Notes: generated from the letters alone by a model not told the origin. A stretch of DNA of 64,000 nucleotides from Nitrospira sp. (GCA_030123625.1 CP126121.1:1838179-1902178), one strand, 5' to 3'. Positions 9,575 through 19,581 are shown, numbered from the stretch's first letter. Made by a program: numbers and translations.

Positions 9575-9856
9575 CTAGAGCAATTCCAATTGGGTCCTCA
9601 CTACTTCGACCGTCGGCATGCTTTTGATCAGATTCAACGCTTGTTCAAGCACCTGATTCACGTGGTTACTCTCATTTGACACACAAGCCATTCCAAGGAT
9701 GGCCTTCTGCCAGAGATCCTGACCGTCCACCTCGGCGACTGAGAGGTTAAACTTGCCCCGAAGCCTGTCTTTGAGCCCATGAATGACCTGTCGCTTGTCC
9801 TTAAGCGATTGGCTCCCGGAGATGAATAATTCTACCGTGCACAGACCCACGACCAT
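9575..9856 (-). CDS. DUF503 / YlxP-like protein
   Basis: A 93-residue DUF503 protein. The family pattern is clear: VGLCTVELFISGSQSLKDKRQVI near the N-terminus, then LRGKFNLSVAEVD and a C-terminal helix. These proteins adopt a ferredoxin-like fold and are regularly found between infB and rbfA (ylxP in Bacillus), which is where this one sits. The position suggests a role around ribosome assembly or translation initiation, but the molecular function is not established. Confidence 0.93.
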   Translation of the reverse strand: MVVGLCTVELFISGSQSLKDKRQVIHGLKDRLRGKFNLSVAEVDGQDLWQKAILGMACVSNESNHVNQVLEQALNLIKSMPTVEVVRTQLELL

Positions 9857-9962
9857 ACCGGGTTTCAGTTAGAGCCAGCTCCTGACGGAGACCCTTCGAT
9901 TTCGTTTAATACGGGGTCCGGCCTTAACGCAATGGGTTCCATTAAAATTTCAGGGGGTTCTA

Positions 9963-12533
9963 CTAAAGCTTGGCGGCGATTTTGTCGATGGCATAGGCTT
10001 CGATGATATCGCCGGATTTGACATCATTGAAATTCTCGATGCTTAAGCCACATTCATACCCCTGCTGCACTTCACGTACATCGTCCTTGAAACGCCGCAA
10101 CGAAGCGAGCTTCCCCTGATAGACCACCACATTGTCGCGAATCACTCGTACTCCGGCGCTTGACCGAGAGATCGTCCCGTCAATGACATAAGACCCTGCG
10201 ACTGCTCCGATCTTTGGAATGGTAAAGACCTGCCGGACTTCCGCTCGTCCCAATACGCGCTCTTTCAAAGTCGGCTCGAGCAAGCCTTCCATCGCAGCCT
10301 TGATGTCGGCAATGGCGTCATAAATGATCGTGTAGAGCCTGATATCGACACCCTGTTGATCGGCCAATGCGGTTGCCTTTGGCTCCGGCCTGATATTGAA
10401 GCCGATAATGATGGCTCTGGATGCGGCGGCAAGCAGCACATCGGATTCCATGACCCCACCGACTCCGTTATGGATCACACGGAGCTTGACGGCTTCCGTC
10501 GACAGCTTTTCGACTGCGCCTGCCAATGCTTCGGACGATCCTTGTACGTCGGCCTTGATGACGATAGCCAATTCTTTCACAGATCCTTCTTGGATCTTCG
10601 CGAAGAGATCATCCAGGGACACTTTCGCAGGACCGGTCAGTTCAGCCGCCCGGCGCTTTTGAGCTCTCTCTTCCGCGATCTCTCGGCCGACTCTCTCATT
10701 GGAGACGACATGGAAAACATCTCCAGCCGACGGAACGCCCGGCAATCCGATTACTTCCACCGGAATCGACGGCCCGGCTTGCTGGGCTTTTTCACCGCGG
10801 TCATTAATGAGGGCTCGAACACGCCCGCTGAATGCTCCCACGACATATGCGTCTCCAACCCGTAGAGTCCCGCTCTGGACCAACACGGTCGCAACAGGAC
10901 CCCTGCCCCGTTCGATCTTGGCTTCGATGACAGTACCTTTGGCTTGTCGGTGTGGATCCGCCTTGAGTTCAAGCACTTCCGCCTGAAGCAAAATCATCTC
11001 AAGAAGAGTATCGAGCCCCGTTTTTTGTTTAGCGGATACCTCAACCATAATGGTATCCCCGCCCCAGGCTTCGGAGATCAGTCCATGTTCAGAGAGGGCG
11101 TTTTTGACCCGATCAGGATTGGCGGTCGGCTTATCGATTTTATTCATCGCCACGATCAGCGGCACTCCGGCTGCCTTGGCATGGTGGATCGCTTCGATCG
11201 TTTGCGGCATCACACCATCGTCTGCTGCGACAACCAAAATAACGATATCCGTGACCTTGGCTCCACGAGCTCGCATAGCCGTAAAGGCTTCATGGCCGGG
11301 AGTGTCCAGAAACGTCACTTGTTTGCCGCGCACTGAGACGGTATAGGCGCCGATATGCTGAGTAATGCCGCCGGCTTCCCCTTCCGCCACGTTGGTTTGC
11401 CGAATCGCGTCGAGAAGAGAGGTCTTTCCGTGGTCGACATGGCCCATAATGGTTACCACCGGCGGCCGGGGTTCCGGCCGTTCGTCACCGCCCGCCTCAA
11501 GGACATCTTGCAGCAACTCGTCCCCGACTTTCTCGACCGATATTTCCACTTTGACTCCGCTTTCCTCCGCGAAAATCGATGCGGCATCCAGGTTCATCGG
11601 TTGATGGAACGTCAGCATTTGGCCCATGTCCATCAGTTTCCGAACAATGTCCGCCGGCCGTTGACCGATCAACTCGGCGAATTCTTTGACCGTCGTCCGG
11701 GGGGTGACTTTCACGCTCTTCCGACGTGGTTTAGTGATCTCTGCCGGGGTGCTATGGTGTACATGCTTGGATCGGTCATCCCGTCGCTGCACCGGAATCG
11801 CACGAAGGTCTTGCCAGCGGGCGGCATCCTCACGGAATTTCACATCTTGTTGCTGATCATCTCTGGGGCGACCCGGTTTCCGTACTTTTTTAAGCTTGTC
11901 TTTTTGTCCCTCGGCTTCGATGGCCTCGAATGCCATGCTCTTTTTTTTGCCTGTCACCGGCTCGGGAGTCGGAGCCCCGATCGTTGGTGGAGCGACGGTC
12001 GGCTTTGCCGGCGCCTCTTCCTGCTTCGCAGCCAGCGGCGCCGGTGTGGGTGGAGAGATCTCGCTTGAACGTTCTTCCGCTGGAAGACTGCGATCGACGA
12101 GGCCACCGTTACCAGGCTGCTCCAGGGATGGAGGCGGTATAGGCAGGGTGACCGGGGGTGCCGCCTGCGCCGAACGCTCACCTTCAGCGATTGGAGGTAA
12201 AGAAATGGCCTCGATCGGTTCATCTTCCTTCTTTCGTTTGATCAGAATACGGCGCTTGTCAGGCTTGGGCGGTTCCTCGACGACGTGGCTCCTTGCTGCC
12301 ATGGCTTTGCCGTGACTCGCATGCTCCCCTGGCTTTGCACCGAGCCCTCCTTCAACCTCCGTCTCCTGCCCTTTCGATTTTGAGCCTAGCTTATCCAATA
12401 CTCTCTGAACGATTTCATCGTCGAGTGTACTGCTATGAGAGGAAACCGATGCCCCCATCTTCTTGAGTTCGGGAATCAGCACTCGATTTTCCATTCCTAA
12501 CTTCTTCGCGAGTTCGTATACACGCATAGCCAT
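9963..12533 (-). CDS. infB: Translation initiation factor IF-2
   Basis: IF-2 is the GTPase that brings initiator tRNA to the 30S subunit and promotes subunit joining. The 856 residues begin with the small IF2N domain ([14 protein letters not shown]), continue with a long charged and proline-rich linker (about residues 60-330), and then the GTPase domain: GHVDHGKTS (G1), DTPGHEAF (G3) and NKID (G4). The C-terminal C1/C2 beta-barrel domains follow. It begins 16 bp after the nusA stop. A second in-frame methionine two codons in (MRVYE) could also serve as start. Confidence 0.98.
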   Translation of the reverse strand: MAMRVYELAKKLGMENRVLIPELKKMGASVSSHSSTLDDEIVQRVLDKLGSKSKGQETEVEGGLGAKPGEHASHGKAMAARSHVVEEPPKPDKRRILIKRKKEDEPIEAISLPPIAEGERSAQAAPPVTLPIPPPSLEQPGNGGLVDRSLPAEERSSEISPPTPAPLAAKQEEAPAKPTVAPPTIGAPTPEPVTGKKKSMAFEAIEAEGQKDKLKKVRKPGRPRDDQQQDVKFREDAARWQDLRAIPVQRRDDRSKHVHHSTPAEITKPRRKSVKVTPRTTVKEFAELIGQRPADIVRKLMDMGQMLTFHQPMNLDAASIFAEESGVKVEISVEKVGDELLQDVLEAGGDERPEPRPPVVTIMGHVDHGKTSLLDAIRQTNVAEGEAGGITQHIGAYTVSVRGKQVTFLDTPGHEAFTAMRARGAKVTDIVILVVAADDGVMPQTIEAIHHAKAAGVPLIVAMNKIDKPTANPDRVKNALSEHGLISEAWGGDTIMVEVSAKQKTGLDTLLEMILLQAEVLELKADPHRQAKGTVIEAKIERGRGPVATVLVQSGTLRVGDAYVVGAFSGRVRALINDRGEKAQQAGPSIPVEVIGLPGVPSAGDVFHVVSNERVGREIAEERAQKRRAAELTGPAKVSLDDLFAKIQEGSVKELAIVIKADVQGSSEALAGAVEKLSTEAVKLRVIHNGVGGVMESDVLLAAASRAIIIGFNIRPEPKATALADQQGVDIRLYTIIYDAIADIKAAMEGLLEPTLKERVLGRAEVRQVFTIPKIGAVAGSYVIDGTISRSSAGVRVIRDNVVVYQGKLASLRRFKDDVREVQQGYECGLSIENFNDVKSGDIIEAYAIDKIAAKL

Positions 12534-12549
12534 GAGACGGTTCCGTTTT

Positions 12550-13701
12550 CTATCCGCTCGTTGCTTCCTCAGCTCTGGCAGCCTGCCGAGCTTCTTCCTG
12601 CAGTCGTTGGGCCTCGGCTTCCTCTGCGAGCGCCGCTTTAATCTCCTTATCGCGTTCTACTTTTTCTTTTTCGTATTCCGTAGCGCTGATGATATCAATC
12701 TTCCATCCGGTCAAACGGGCCGCAAGCCGGACATTTTGACCATTCTTGCCGATTGCCAGCGACAATTGCGAGTCGGCTGCGACCACCAGCGCCGACTTCT
12801 TTTCTTCGTCGATCCCTACCTTTTCGATCGTCGCAGGGTTCAAAGCTTCGGCGATAAAGACCCTCGGGTCCTGTGTCCAGGTAATGATATCAATCTTCTC
12901 GCCCCGTAACTCGCGAACGACCGCCTGTACACGAGAGCCTTTGATGCCGACGCAGGCCCCCACTGGATCCACGGCCTTTTCACGTGACGTGACGGCAATC
13001 TTCGTCCGGTCTCCCGGCTCTCGAACGACGGACCGGATTTCGATGATCTTTTCCATGACTTCCGGCACTTCGAGCTCAAAGAGCTTCGCCACGAACTGAG
13101 GATGGCTGCGGGACAGAATGACTTGCACATCCTTCGGCGTTCGACGCACCTCCAGCAACATCGCCTTCACACGATCGCCGCGCCGATACGTTTCCCGCGG
13201 AATCTGTTCTTGGATCGGCAGGATGGCCTCTGTCTTTCCGAGGTCCACAAGGTAATTCCGGCGTTCCATGCCGAGAATGATCCCCGTCACGAGATCCCCC
13301 TGACGCGTCGAGTATTCTTTTTGAACCGCTTCCCATTCCGCCTCACGCACCTTCTGGAAAATGACCTGCTTCGCCGTTTGTGCGGCAATCCTCCCCAATT
13401 CGTTCATTTCGATCAGCGATCCGATTTCGTCGCCGATCTCCGCTTCACTATCATATTGGCGGGCTTCTTGAAGAGAGATCTCCGCTTTGGGATTGCTGAC
13501 TGTTTCCACGATGATCTTCTTGGAAACGACGGAAATTTCCCCGCTCTTTGGGTCGATCTCCACTTGGATGTTTTCGGCCTGGCCGAAGCGTTTCTTCGCG
13601 GCTGTCTGCAGGGCGGATTCAATGGCCCCGATGACTCGGGCCTTGTCGATTCCTTTCTGACGCCCGATTTCGTCGATCACTGAGATCAGTTCTCGGTTCA
13701 T
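12550..13701 (-). CDS. nusA: Transcription termination/antitermination factor NusA
   Basis: NusA binds RNA polymerase, modulates pausing and intrinsic termination, and takes part in antitermination of rRNA operons. In order it has the N-terminal polymerase-binding domain, an S1 domain ([21 protein letters not shown] near residue 135), and two KH domains ([15 protein letters not shown] near 230; [18 protein letters not shown] near 320). It ends with a short charged tail. At 383 residues it is the compact form that lacks the C-terminal acidic repeats of the enterobacterial protein, as in many non-proteobacterial phyla. It lies between rimP and infB. Confidence 0.97.
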   Translation of the reverse strand: MNRELISVIDEIGRQKGIDKARVIGAIESALQTAAKKRFGQAENIQVEIDPKSGEISVVSKKIIVETVSNPKAEISLQEARQYDSEAEIGDEIGSLIEMNELGRIAAQTAKQVIFQKVREAEWEAVQKEYSTRQGDLVTGIILGMERRNYLVDLGKTEAILPIQEQIPRETYRRGDRVKAMLLEVRRTPKDVQVILSRSHPQFVAKLFELEVPEVMEKIIEIRSVVREPGDRTKIAVTSREKAVDPVGACVGIKGSRVQAVVRELRGEKIDIITWTQDPRVFIAEALNPATIEKVGIDEEKKSALVVAADSQLSLAIGKNGQNVRLAARLTGWKIDIISATEYEKEKVERDKEIKAALAEEAEAQRLQEEARQAARAEEATSG

Positions 13702-13735
13702 ACGTCACGCTCCTGCATCCGGTTACCGCCTACAA

Positions 13736-13787
13736 TCTCCGACTCTCCGGCCCTAGATTTTTCTCCGACTCTCCGGCCCTAGATTTT
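13736..13787. repeat. 26-bp tandem duplication at the rimP 3' end
   Basis: Two perfect copies of a 26-bp unit (13736-13761 and 13762-13787) beginning TCTCCGACTCTCC. Each copy contains the last codons of rimP (Lys-Ile-stop on the minus strand), so the end of the gene has been duplicated without changing the protein. This looks like a simple slippage or unequal-exchange event. Confidence 0.9.
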
Positions 13788-14285
13788 TACGACCAGCTTC
13801 GCCTCAGCAATCATGTCTCGATTCAGTTTCACGGTCTGGGATGCCTGCGTTGAGGCCACGCTCAGGACGACCGCCTGTTCATCCACGTGCACCAGTTGTC
13901 CCGTGATCCTCCACTGGCCTTCGAGCGGTTGCCGAAGTTTGAGGCTCACCTCTTTTCCGATTGCCCGTTGATAGTCTTGAGCTCTCTTGAAGGGCCGATC
14001 AAGACCCGGAGAAGAGACTTCAAGGGTATAGGCATGAGGGAACGGATCGGCCACGTCGAGCGCCGGTCCTAAAGCCTTATGCGCCTGCTCACAGTCTGCG
14101 ATGCTGACTCCACCTGATTTATCGATCAGGACGCGAACGATCGAGCGAGGACCTTGCCCCACACACACCACATCAACCAACTCAAGCCCGAGCGTCCATA
14201 AGATCGGTGAAATGATTTCGCGCAACCGGTCGGCAACCGGCTGTGGACCATTGCCCGGTATGCTCAACCCATTTCCTTTTGACAT
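13779..14285 (-). CDS. rimP: Ribosome maturation factor RimP
   Basis: RimP assists 30S assembly at the S12 region and is the usual first gene of the nusA-infB operon. The N-terminal domain shows LGLELVDVVCVGQGPRSIVRVLIDK and DCEQAHKALG, followed by YTLEVSSPGLDRPFK, the family signature; the C-terminal SH3-like domain follows. The frame is open back to 14354, but it would then cross an intrinsic terminator, so the ATG at 14285 (or the TTG at 14267, behind AAAAGGA) is a better start. The short distance between terminator and start is unusual and bears on how this operon is expressed. Confidence 0.93.
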   Translation of the reverse strand: MSKGNGLSIPGNGPQPVADRLREIISPILWTLGLELVDVVCVGQGPRSIVRVLIDKSGGVSIADCEQAHKALGPALDVADPFPHAYTLEVSSPGLDRPFKRAQDYQRAIGKEVSLKLRQPLEGQWRITGQLVHVDEQAVVLSVASTQASQTVKLNRDMIAEAKLVVKI

Positions 14286-14290
14286 GTGTC

Positions 14291-14319
14291 CAAACAAAAA
14301 AGTGGGCATGAGCCCACTT
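14291..14319 (-). terminator. Intrinsic terminator just upstream of rimP
   Basis: On the minus strand an 8-bp perfect stem (AAGTGGGC with GCCCACTT, 4-base loop) is followed by TTTTTGTTTG. It should stop transcripts arriving from the aminotransferase gene that ends at 14365. Only a few to 25 bases remain before the rimP start. Confidence 0.85.
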
Positions 14320-14364
14320 ACAGAAGGGGCACCATACCATGCACTCATGTGCAAAGCAAGGGTA

Positions 14365-15204
14365 CTAGCCGGTCAACAATGCCCAGCGAGCAGCCAGCAG
14401 TTTTGTGAGAGGACCCGGTTGGCCGGAGCCGATGGTTTTCCCGTCGATCTGGACAACCCCGAGCACTTCGAGCGTCGTTCCGGTCAGAAAGACCTCATCC
14501 GCTCGGTAAAGAAGATCGACCGGTATGAATCGTTCTTCGATCGCAATGTCGTCCTTTTTAGCCAGCTCTAACACTACGGTTCGTGTGACCCCGGATAGAA
14601 TTCGAGGACCTTCGGGAGCCGTGATGACAAGCCCGTCCTGAACAGCCATGACATTGCTCAGCGCGCCTTCCATGACGAGACCATCCCGGACCAAAATTGT
14701 TTCGAAGACACCGGCCTTCTTCGCTTCTTCACGGGCAAGGACGTTGGCCAGGAGGTTGACGCTCTTGATATCGCAGCGCCCCCATCGAAGATCTTCCCGG
14801 GTGCAGGCGCTTACGCCGGCCCGGCGGACTTCGGGGGCCAAGGGATGAAATTTTCTGATGGTCATGACGACCGTCGGGAGAATATCGGAGGGAAAACTAT
14901 GCTCACGGGGAGCCGCTCCTCTGGTAAGCTGAATGTAGATCTTGGCATCTTGATATCCGGCCAGGCTGAGTCCTTGTTGAATCCACCGCGTCCATTGGAG
15001 ACTGGTGTATGGTTGGCGAAGCGAGAGTTCTCTGGCACTCCGATCCAACCGAGCCAGATGAGCAGTAAGCTCGAACGGATTTCCCCGATAGGTCCGAATG
15101 ACTTCGTAGACGGCGTCTCCGAATTGGAATCCTCGATCATCGATGGAAATGTTCGCCTCTTCCCAAGGAAGAAAGCGGCCGTTGATGAACGCGATATCGG
15201 GCAT
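14365..15204 (-). CDS. Class IV aminotransferase (D-amino-acid / branched-chain type)
   Basis: A PLP-dependent fold-type IV aminotransferase of 279 residues. The start at 15204 gives MPDIAFINGRF, the normal beginning; the longer frame adds residues without similarity. It shows DRGFQFGDAVYEVIRTY near residue 30, the PLP-lysine segment DIKSVNLLANVLA near 150, and the phosphate-binding GVTRTVVLELA near 205. The opening motif is closest to D-alanine/D-amino-acid transaminases, which supply D-amino acids for the wall, but IlvE or aminodeoxychorismate lyase activity cannot be excluded from motifs alone. It is the last gene of a four-gene minus-strand group ended by the terminator at 14291-14319. 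Confidence 0.85.
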   Translation of the reverse strand: MPDIAFINGRFLPWEEANISIDDRGFQFGDAVYEVIRTYRGNPFELTAHLARLDRSARELSLRQPYTSLQWTRWIQQGLSLAGYQDAKIYIQLTRGAAPREHSFPSDILPTVVMTIRKFHPLAPEVRRAGVSACTREDLRWGRCDIKSVNLLANVLAREEAKKAGVFETILVRDGLVMEGALSNVMAVQDGLVITAPEGPRILSGVTRTVVLELAKKDDIAIEERFIPVDLLYRADEVFLTGTTLEVLGVVQIDGKTIGSGQPGPLTKLLAARWALLTG

Positions 15205-15209
15205 TTGGT

Positions 15210-15548
15210 TCAATTCCCGGACGGCGGCTCCGCTTCGATTCTGAACAAGCGCCGGTCTTCTGCGGTAAATTTCCATCCCATGCGCTTTTCAAAAATCAGC
15301 TCATACGTCCCTGGTTGCACGGCTTTGAATTCGAAGATCCGCTGCCCGTTTTCCACAGCGTTATTGCTCGCAATGCGAAGGAACTCATCACTGAGGAGCG
15401 CAAGTTTTTTGGTGTCGTAAGCCGGCACCCACTGTTCACCTCTGGTGCGATCTTCCCATAAATGGATGAAGAATGATTGATCGACCATGACCTTGCGGCA
15501 GTCGCTGCCGTCCAAAGCAGGATTGTAATCAGTACTGGAGATACTCAC
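15210..15548 (-). CDS. Small protein resembling chagasin-type (I42) protease inhibitors
   Basis: A 112-residue protein with three segments placed as in I42/chagasin cysteine-protease inhibitors: a loop EDRTRGEQWVP (compare NPTTGYxW), a central stretch leading to GQRIFEFKA, and PGTYELIFEKRMGW (compare the GTxxLxLxYxRPW loop). No signal peptide is visible, whereas many I42 proteins are exported. The match is to loop pattern rather than close similarity, so the assignment is tentative. It starts 52 bp after the Rieske gene and ends 5 bp before the aminotransferase start, so it is probably co-transcribed. Confidence 0.5.
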   Translation of the reverse strand: MSISSTDYNPALDGSDCRKVMVDQSFFIHLWEDRTRGEQWVPAYDTKKLALLSDEFLRIASNNAVENGQRIFEFKAVQPGTYELIFEKRMGWKFTAEDRRLFRIEAEPPSGN

Positions 15549-15600
15549 ATCGATACCCTGATTCGTGCCGCGAAGACAACCGTTCAGCCGGACTTCATTT

Positions 15601-15924
15601 TTATATTTTCCGCCGAGGGCCGATCAGAATATCGTTCCCATCCACCCGGATTTCGTAGCTTCCTACACAATACCCGCCGCCGTCGATGCCTTGCCCATTT
15701 CGGATATCGAACGCCAGATCATGCCAGGGACAGGCAATGACATACCCTTTAAGCCTTCCCTCAATAAGCGGAGCACCCTCGTGGGGACAGCTATTATGGA
15801 TGGCGTACAGCTTTCCCTCGATGTTGAACAACGCGATCGGACGGTCATTGATTCTGACGATCTTTGACGTTCCCGGGGGCAACTCATCGATCTGTGCAAC
15901 CTTTTGAAACCCATCCGTCTGCAT
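15601..15924 (-). CDS. Rieske [2Fe-2S] protein, NirD/ferredoxin-like
   Basis: A soluble 107-residue Rieske domain that would hold a [2Fe-2S] cluster with two Cys and two His ligands. The ligands are seen in CPHEGAP and CPWHDLAF, 18 residues apart as expected. The N-terminal part resembles the small subunit of NAD(P)H nitrite reductase (NirD) and dioxygenase ferredoxins. No transmembrane segment is present, so it is not the bc1-complex Rieske subunit. The start at 15924 is set by AGAGGAA a few bases upstream; the frame opens at 15990 without a ribosome site. Its partner is not evident; the neighbours are a DUF192 protein and a putative inhibitor. Confidence 0.9.
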   Translation of the reverse strand: MQTDGFQKVAQIDELPPGTSKIVRINDRPIALFNIEGKLYAIHNSCPHEGAPLIEGRLKGYVIACPWHDLAFDIRNGQGIDGGGYCVGSYEIRVDGNDILIGPRRKI

Positions 15925-15949
15925 ATTTCCTCTTGCCGTCTCCCAGCCT

Positions 15950-16450
15950 CTACATGCGAAGGGCATACTTAAGCTCGTCGCCTTTTCCAACTTCCGCTTT
16001 CTGAATGAACCCCGATTCTGCCTGTATCACATACCGAACAGCTTCAGGTGGTGGCCCGAAAAAAGGGCATGGATCTTTTGCACATGGCTCTGCATGTTCC
16101 ATCATATGCACCACGTGATGACTCTCGTCCACCCATAGAATGTCGATGGGAAATCGATATTCCTTGGTCGTTACGCGATGCATTCCGTTTTGCTCAAAGA
16201 TATAAAGCATGCCGCCGTTTGGAGGCAATGCCTCGCGAAAGGCAAGCCCAAAGAGCAACTTCTCCGGCGTGTCCGCCACTTCGGCTTCCAGCTCAGCGCC
16301 GCTTGGAAATGTCACGACGATGATGCTCGATTCCTTGCGTTCGACGAGGAAAACCGACGCGCTCATCAGGAGAAGAGCGAGCAGAATCATCATGATGATC
16401 CGCTTCTTCCGCTGTTCTCGATTACTCGTTTGGGCTTGATCAGATGTCAT
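15950..16450 (-). CDS. DUF192 protein with N-terminal membrane anchor
   Basis: A 166-residue DUF192 protein. A hydrophobic helix (about residues 18-36) anchors or exports it. The family core follows: the LLFGLAFREALPPNGGMLYIF block, then YRFPIDILWVDESHHVV, a CxxDPCPFF segment and a final AEVGKGDEL-type beta-hairpin. DUF192 proteins are small beta-rich proteins in bacteria and archaea, often predicted extracytoplasmic, and their function is not settled. It is the first gene of the minus-strand group reading into the Rieske gene 26 bp on. Confidence 0.9.
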   Translation of the reverse strand: MTSDQAQTSNREQRKKRIIMMILLALLLMSASVFLVERKESSIIVVTFPSGAELEAEVADTPEKLLFGLAFREALPPNGGMLYIFEQNGMHRVTTKEYRFPIDILWVDESHHVVHMMEHAEPCAKDPCPFFGPPPEAVRYVIQAESGFIQKAEVGKGDELKYALRM

Positions 16451-16553
16451 TGATGACGACCGATGCTTTCCTTCTCTGCTGGGCCCAATGGCCCAGGCAC
16501 AATAATGACGTAGGTCTTCTGATCGGATTCCGTTCAGTTGACTTCAAAAATAA

Positions 16554-17024
<471 letters not shown>

Positions 17025-17045
17025 CCCTCTTGAAGTAAATTTTAA

Positions 17046-17076
17046 GGGGCCTGGTTCCATCGAGAACCAGGGCCCC
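17046..17076 (+). terminator. Hairpin after ferredoxin gene
   Basis: GGGGCCTGGTTC pairs with GAACCAGGGCCCC (one bulged base), starting 21 bp after the ferredoxin stop. The T-run after it is weak, so it may work together with the next hairpin. Confidence 0.6.
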
Positions 17077-17103
17077 TGTTGTAGCAGACGTAGTAGACAA
17101 TGA

Positions 17104-17135
17104 AAAAGGCCTCGGTGGAGACACCGAGGCCTTTT
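17104..17135. terminator. Bidirectional intrinsic terminator
   Basis: A 14-bp perfect stem (AAAAGGCCTCGGTG, GAGA loop, complement) carries an A-run on one side and a T-run on the other. It serves both the plus-strand ferredoxin gene and the minus-strand cupredoxin gene that ends 21 bp away. Confidence 0.9.
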
Positions 17136-17156
17136 CATTGTCCGAATCGAAATGTG

Positions 17157-17633
17157 CTACTTCAGCATAAGCAACTTGCCGCCGACATGGGCCGGATGCA
17201 AGTGACAGCGATATTCGAGGACATTCCCCGCTGCATAAAATAAATCGCTGGTGGGAACTCCAATATACTTCGTCTCTCCAGGCTTAACCACTAGCTTGGT
17301 ATCCAAGACAAACGGTCCCGATTGATTCACTGCAGCGCTCAGCTGAAAGCCATGTTCAGTAGTGGAATTATTCGTCACTTTTATGAGAACTGGAGCACCA
17401 GGACGCGTCTTAAAATCGATGACCGTCGTGGGAGGATACCACGTCTTCATGTTGCCGATGTCGATAGAGTAGAACGAAGCATCCACCGCCAATTCCTTAA
17501 ACGGCTGTCCGACGACGGAACCGGTTTCCAGATCACCGGTCTCAACACCACCGGCTTGAAGCGCATACGAACCCGAAACCCCAGCCAATACCATTCCAAG
17601 GCCGAGGAATACCGCCAACGATGTCTTGCCCAT
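17157..17633 (-). CDS. Periplasmic cupredoxin (type 1-like copper protein)
   Basis: A 158-residue exported cupredoxin. The start at 17633 follows a GGGGGG ribosome site and gives a signal peptide with a probable cut after SYA. The mature domain has the first copper histidine candidate in STTEHGF and the C-terminal loop YRCHLHPAHVGG, which supplies Cys and His ligands in the usual C-x2-H-x2-H spacing; a methionine axial ligand is not obvious. Small cupredoxins carry electrons to oxidases or copper enzymes, and related proteins are numerous in nitrifiers. It stands alone and is closed by the terminator at 17104-17135. The redox partner cannot be read from the context. Confidence 0.88.
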   Translation of the reverse strand: MGKTSLAVFLGLGMVLAGVSGSYALQAGGVETGDLETGSVVGQPFKELAVDASFYSIDIGNMKTWYPPTTVIDFKTRPGAPVLIKVTNNSTTEHGFQLSAAVNQSGPFVLDTKLVVKPGETKYIGVPTSDLFYAAGNVLEYRCHLHPAHVGGKLLMLK

Positions 17634-18437
17634 GACTACCCCCCTTTGCAAGATAAAGAAGAGATAAATAGAGGCTTGTGATCTATATGCTGTCAAACTT
17701 GGAGGACGTGCAGGCTTTTGGTAATGCGTGCCTTTCGTCTATTGTCTAAACGCCGGTTGTCAACGTTCATTACGCCACACGACGATCCTTATAGCATATG
17801 GTTCAAAACTGAAGCAACCGATTTGGAACGCCGAGGTTGCAAGAACCGCCATACATAGTGCACAAACTCTCCTCAGACTGCTGTCACGACCTCCTATGGA
17901 CCTGTGATGTCATACACGTCATAACCGATGCCGACTCTATCTCAATGCTGAAAAATTTAGGGAGGTCTGGCCACCAATGCCCTCCTGAAGGCTTATCTGG
18001 AACTGAGCCCTGCTTACCGAGGGCTCTCTGGGCATTGACCTGCGAAGACCGCTCGCAACGATTGCCGGCAAGCGCGTAACAGCAAGCACAATGCCATTGA
18101 AGAAGGAACCACGGTTTATTACCGGCGAGCGTTCCTCCGTGATTCCGTCCATGTCCGGAACCGATTCGGCGGGATATCAGCCTAACAGTGTGACAGCCTG
18201 ACATGGCACGCCACAACCGCACAGCCGGTAGGGAAGAAGGAGCGTTACGGTATGCGAATCACCAGGCTGGCGGAGTTCGCAAAACACGACCCGATCATGG
18301 ACATCACGTCCCGGCCCTGAGGCCTGTGGCGCCGCCATGGCGCATTCAACCACTGCAGGTACCTCATGGGCGTTTTACAGCGGTCTCACGTTAAGTATTT
18401 CCCGAAGATTCCGATACGGCAGTTGAGGAGCTGCCGC
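17634..18437. other. Long intergenic region with only weak short ORFs
   Basis: About 800 bp without a gene I can support. Short plus-strand frames exist at about 18091-18201 (36 codons) and 18251-18319 (22 codons). The second has GAAGGAG nine bases upstream of its ATG and a GGCGCC/GGCGCC hairpin just after its stop. Neither resembles a known family. The promoters of the cupredoxin gene and the CBS gene should lie here. A degraded gene is possible because several frames run without stops on both strands. Confidence 0.35.
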
Positions 18438-19052
18438 ATGCCCATCATTTTGGCGGTTAATGGAGTCGTGGAAACGTATCCGATCAAGCCGGTCGGCCCA
18501 CGGAATGGCCGTGCCGAATCCGTTGGAGAGCGAGAGCATCATGGCCAACAATCATCTTCATTGGATCGCTCCGTCTTGGCCGCGCAAACGGCTTATCAGC
18601 AGCAGAGTAACGAACGGCCCCAGCTGAAACCGGCGATCCTGGCGCGTGATTTGATGAATGCTCCGGTTCTCTCTCTTCCATCCGACAGCACCTTGCTGGA
18701 CGCCTGGGCGAGCATGTCAGAGAAAGGATTCCACCATATCCCCGTCACGTCGATGCACGACACACTCGTCGGGATGGTGTCGTATCGCGACCTACTCCAT
18801 CATGTTCCGGAACTGATCACGGCAGCCGATACACGACAGGCCTCCAGACGGCGATTGGCTGAAATTATGACTTCCCGAGTTATTTCTGCAACACCCATGA
18901 CGGAGATCCGGCAAATTGCCCGCGTTATGCTGGATGAACGGATTCATGCTGTTCCGATCTTGGATCACAATCGCCGTCTCATAGGCATCCTTGCCATCCG
19001 AGACCTGCTGCAGAGTATTGCGAACCACGGCCCCCTCGAACTCTGGACCTGA
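18438..19052 (+). CDS. Protein with paired CBS domains
   Basis: About 204 residues. Two CBS motifs form one Bateman module: ARDLMNAPVLSLPSDSTLLDAWASM to MVSYRDLLHHV (about residues 80-140) and LAEIMTSRVISATPMTEIRQIARVMLDERIHAVPIL to LAIRDLLQSI (150-200). Such modules bind adenine nucleotides and report energy state. The first 75 residues are polar and lack family features, and no enzyme or channel domain is attached, so it probably acts on a partner protein. The start at 18438 is preceded by GAGGAG; the frame is open from 18366. It converges with the MEKHLA gene, stop to stop, with 8 bp between. Confidence 0.85.
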   Translation: MPIILAVNGVVETYPIKPVGPRNGRAESVGEREHHGQQSSSLDRSVLAAQTAYQQQSNERPQLKPAILARDLMNAPVLSLPSDSTLLDAWASMSEKGFHHIPVTSMHDTLVGMVSYRDLLHHVPELITAADTRQASRRRLAEIMTSRVISATPMTEIRQIARVMLDERIHAVPILDHNRRLIGILAIRDLLQSIANHGPLELWT

Positions 19053-19060
19053 CTTCCAAA

Positions 19061-19531
19061 TCAAGACACGTTCGACCATTGTGAAAACGTCGCGGCTTGA
19101 CCGATAGGACTTCCGTTAGGATCGATCACGTTCCAGATCAGGGCTTGCTCGACAAGAAATCGCCTCCCCGTTGAAGAAATTCGCACTCCCCGATATCCGC
19201 CGAAGTAGCCCTTGGCCCTTGCTTGCGTCAGCATCCGCTCTCGTTCGGCTCGGTCATCCGGCTCGGCCGTAAGCCGCGACGACGTCTTGATGAATTGATC
19301 CCAGGACAGCTCCCACAGGTTCAAGGCGATTTGATTGCCATAGTTCAAGATCGGGTCCGGCTCCACACCGTGCGACACGACGACAAACGATGCTTCGAAT
19401 AACATACGTGCCTGCTGTTTTGCGTCGGATGTCCGCTCGATCAGATCTTTTCCCATCCAATGCCGATAGCTGTCCAGCAACAGCCGGCTCCACTCCACAA
19501 TATGTGGTTTATTCCATGGCACAGCTTTCAC
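19061..19531 (-). CDS. MEKHLA domain protein
   Basis: A small stand-alone MEKHLA domain, a PAS-related fold first described at the end of plant HD-ZIP III regulators and also found as single proteins in bacteria. The pattern is clear: [19 protein letters not shown], then SSRLTAE, then [23 protein letters not shown] and GQAATFSQW. It probably senses a small ligand or redox state, but no target is known. The start is uncertain. I give the GTG at 19531; the frame extends to a TTG at 19567, but no ribosome site is evident at either. It is divergent from leuC and shares the promoter region with it. Confidence 0.8.
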   Translation of the reverse strand: MKAVPWNKPHIVEWSRLLLDSYRHWMGKDLIERTSDAKQQARMLFEASFVVVSHGVEPDPILNYGNQIALNLWELSWDQFIKTSSRLTAEPDDRAERERMLTQARAKGYFGGYRGVRISSTGRRFLVEQALIWNVIDPNGSPIGQAATFSQWSNVS

Positions 19532-19581
19532 GAGCGTGGTGGTAACACGTCTTGCGAGGTGGGGCAAGCCTCACAGACACC

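Noticed and set aside
14286..14354. RimP extension
   Set aside because: It would translate through the intrinsic terminator hairpin and lacks similarity to RimP.
17837..18222. ORFs on both strands between the cupredoxin and CBS genes
   Set aside because: No ribosome sites or family features; arginine- and cysteine-rich compositions typical of non-coding frames.
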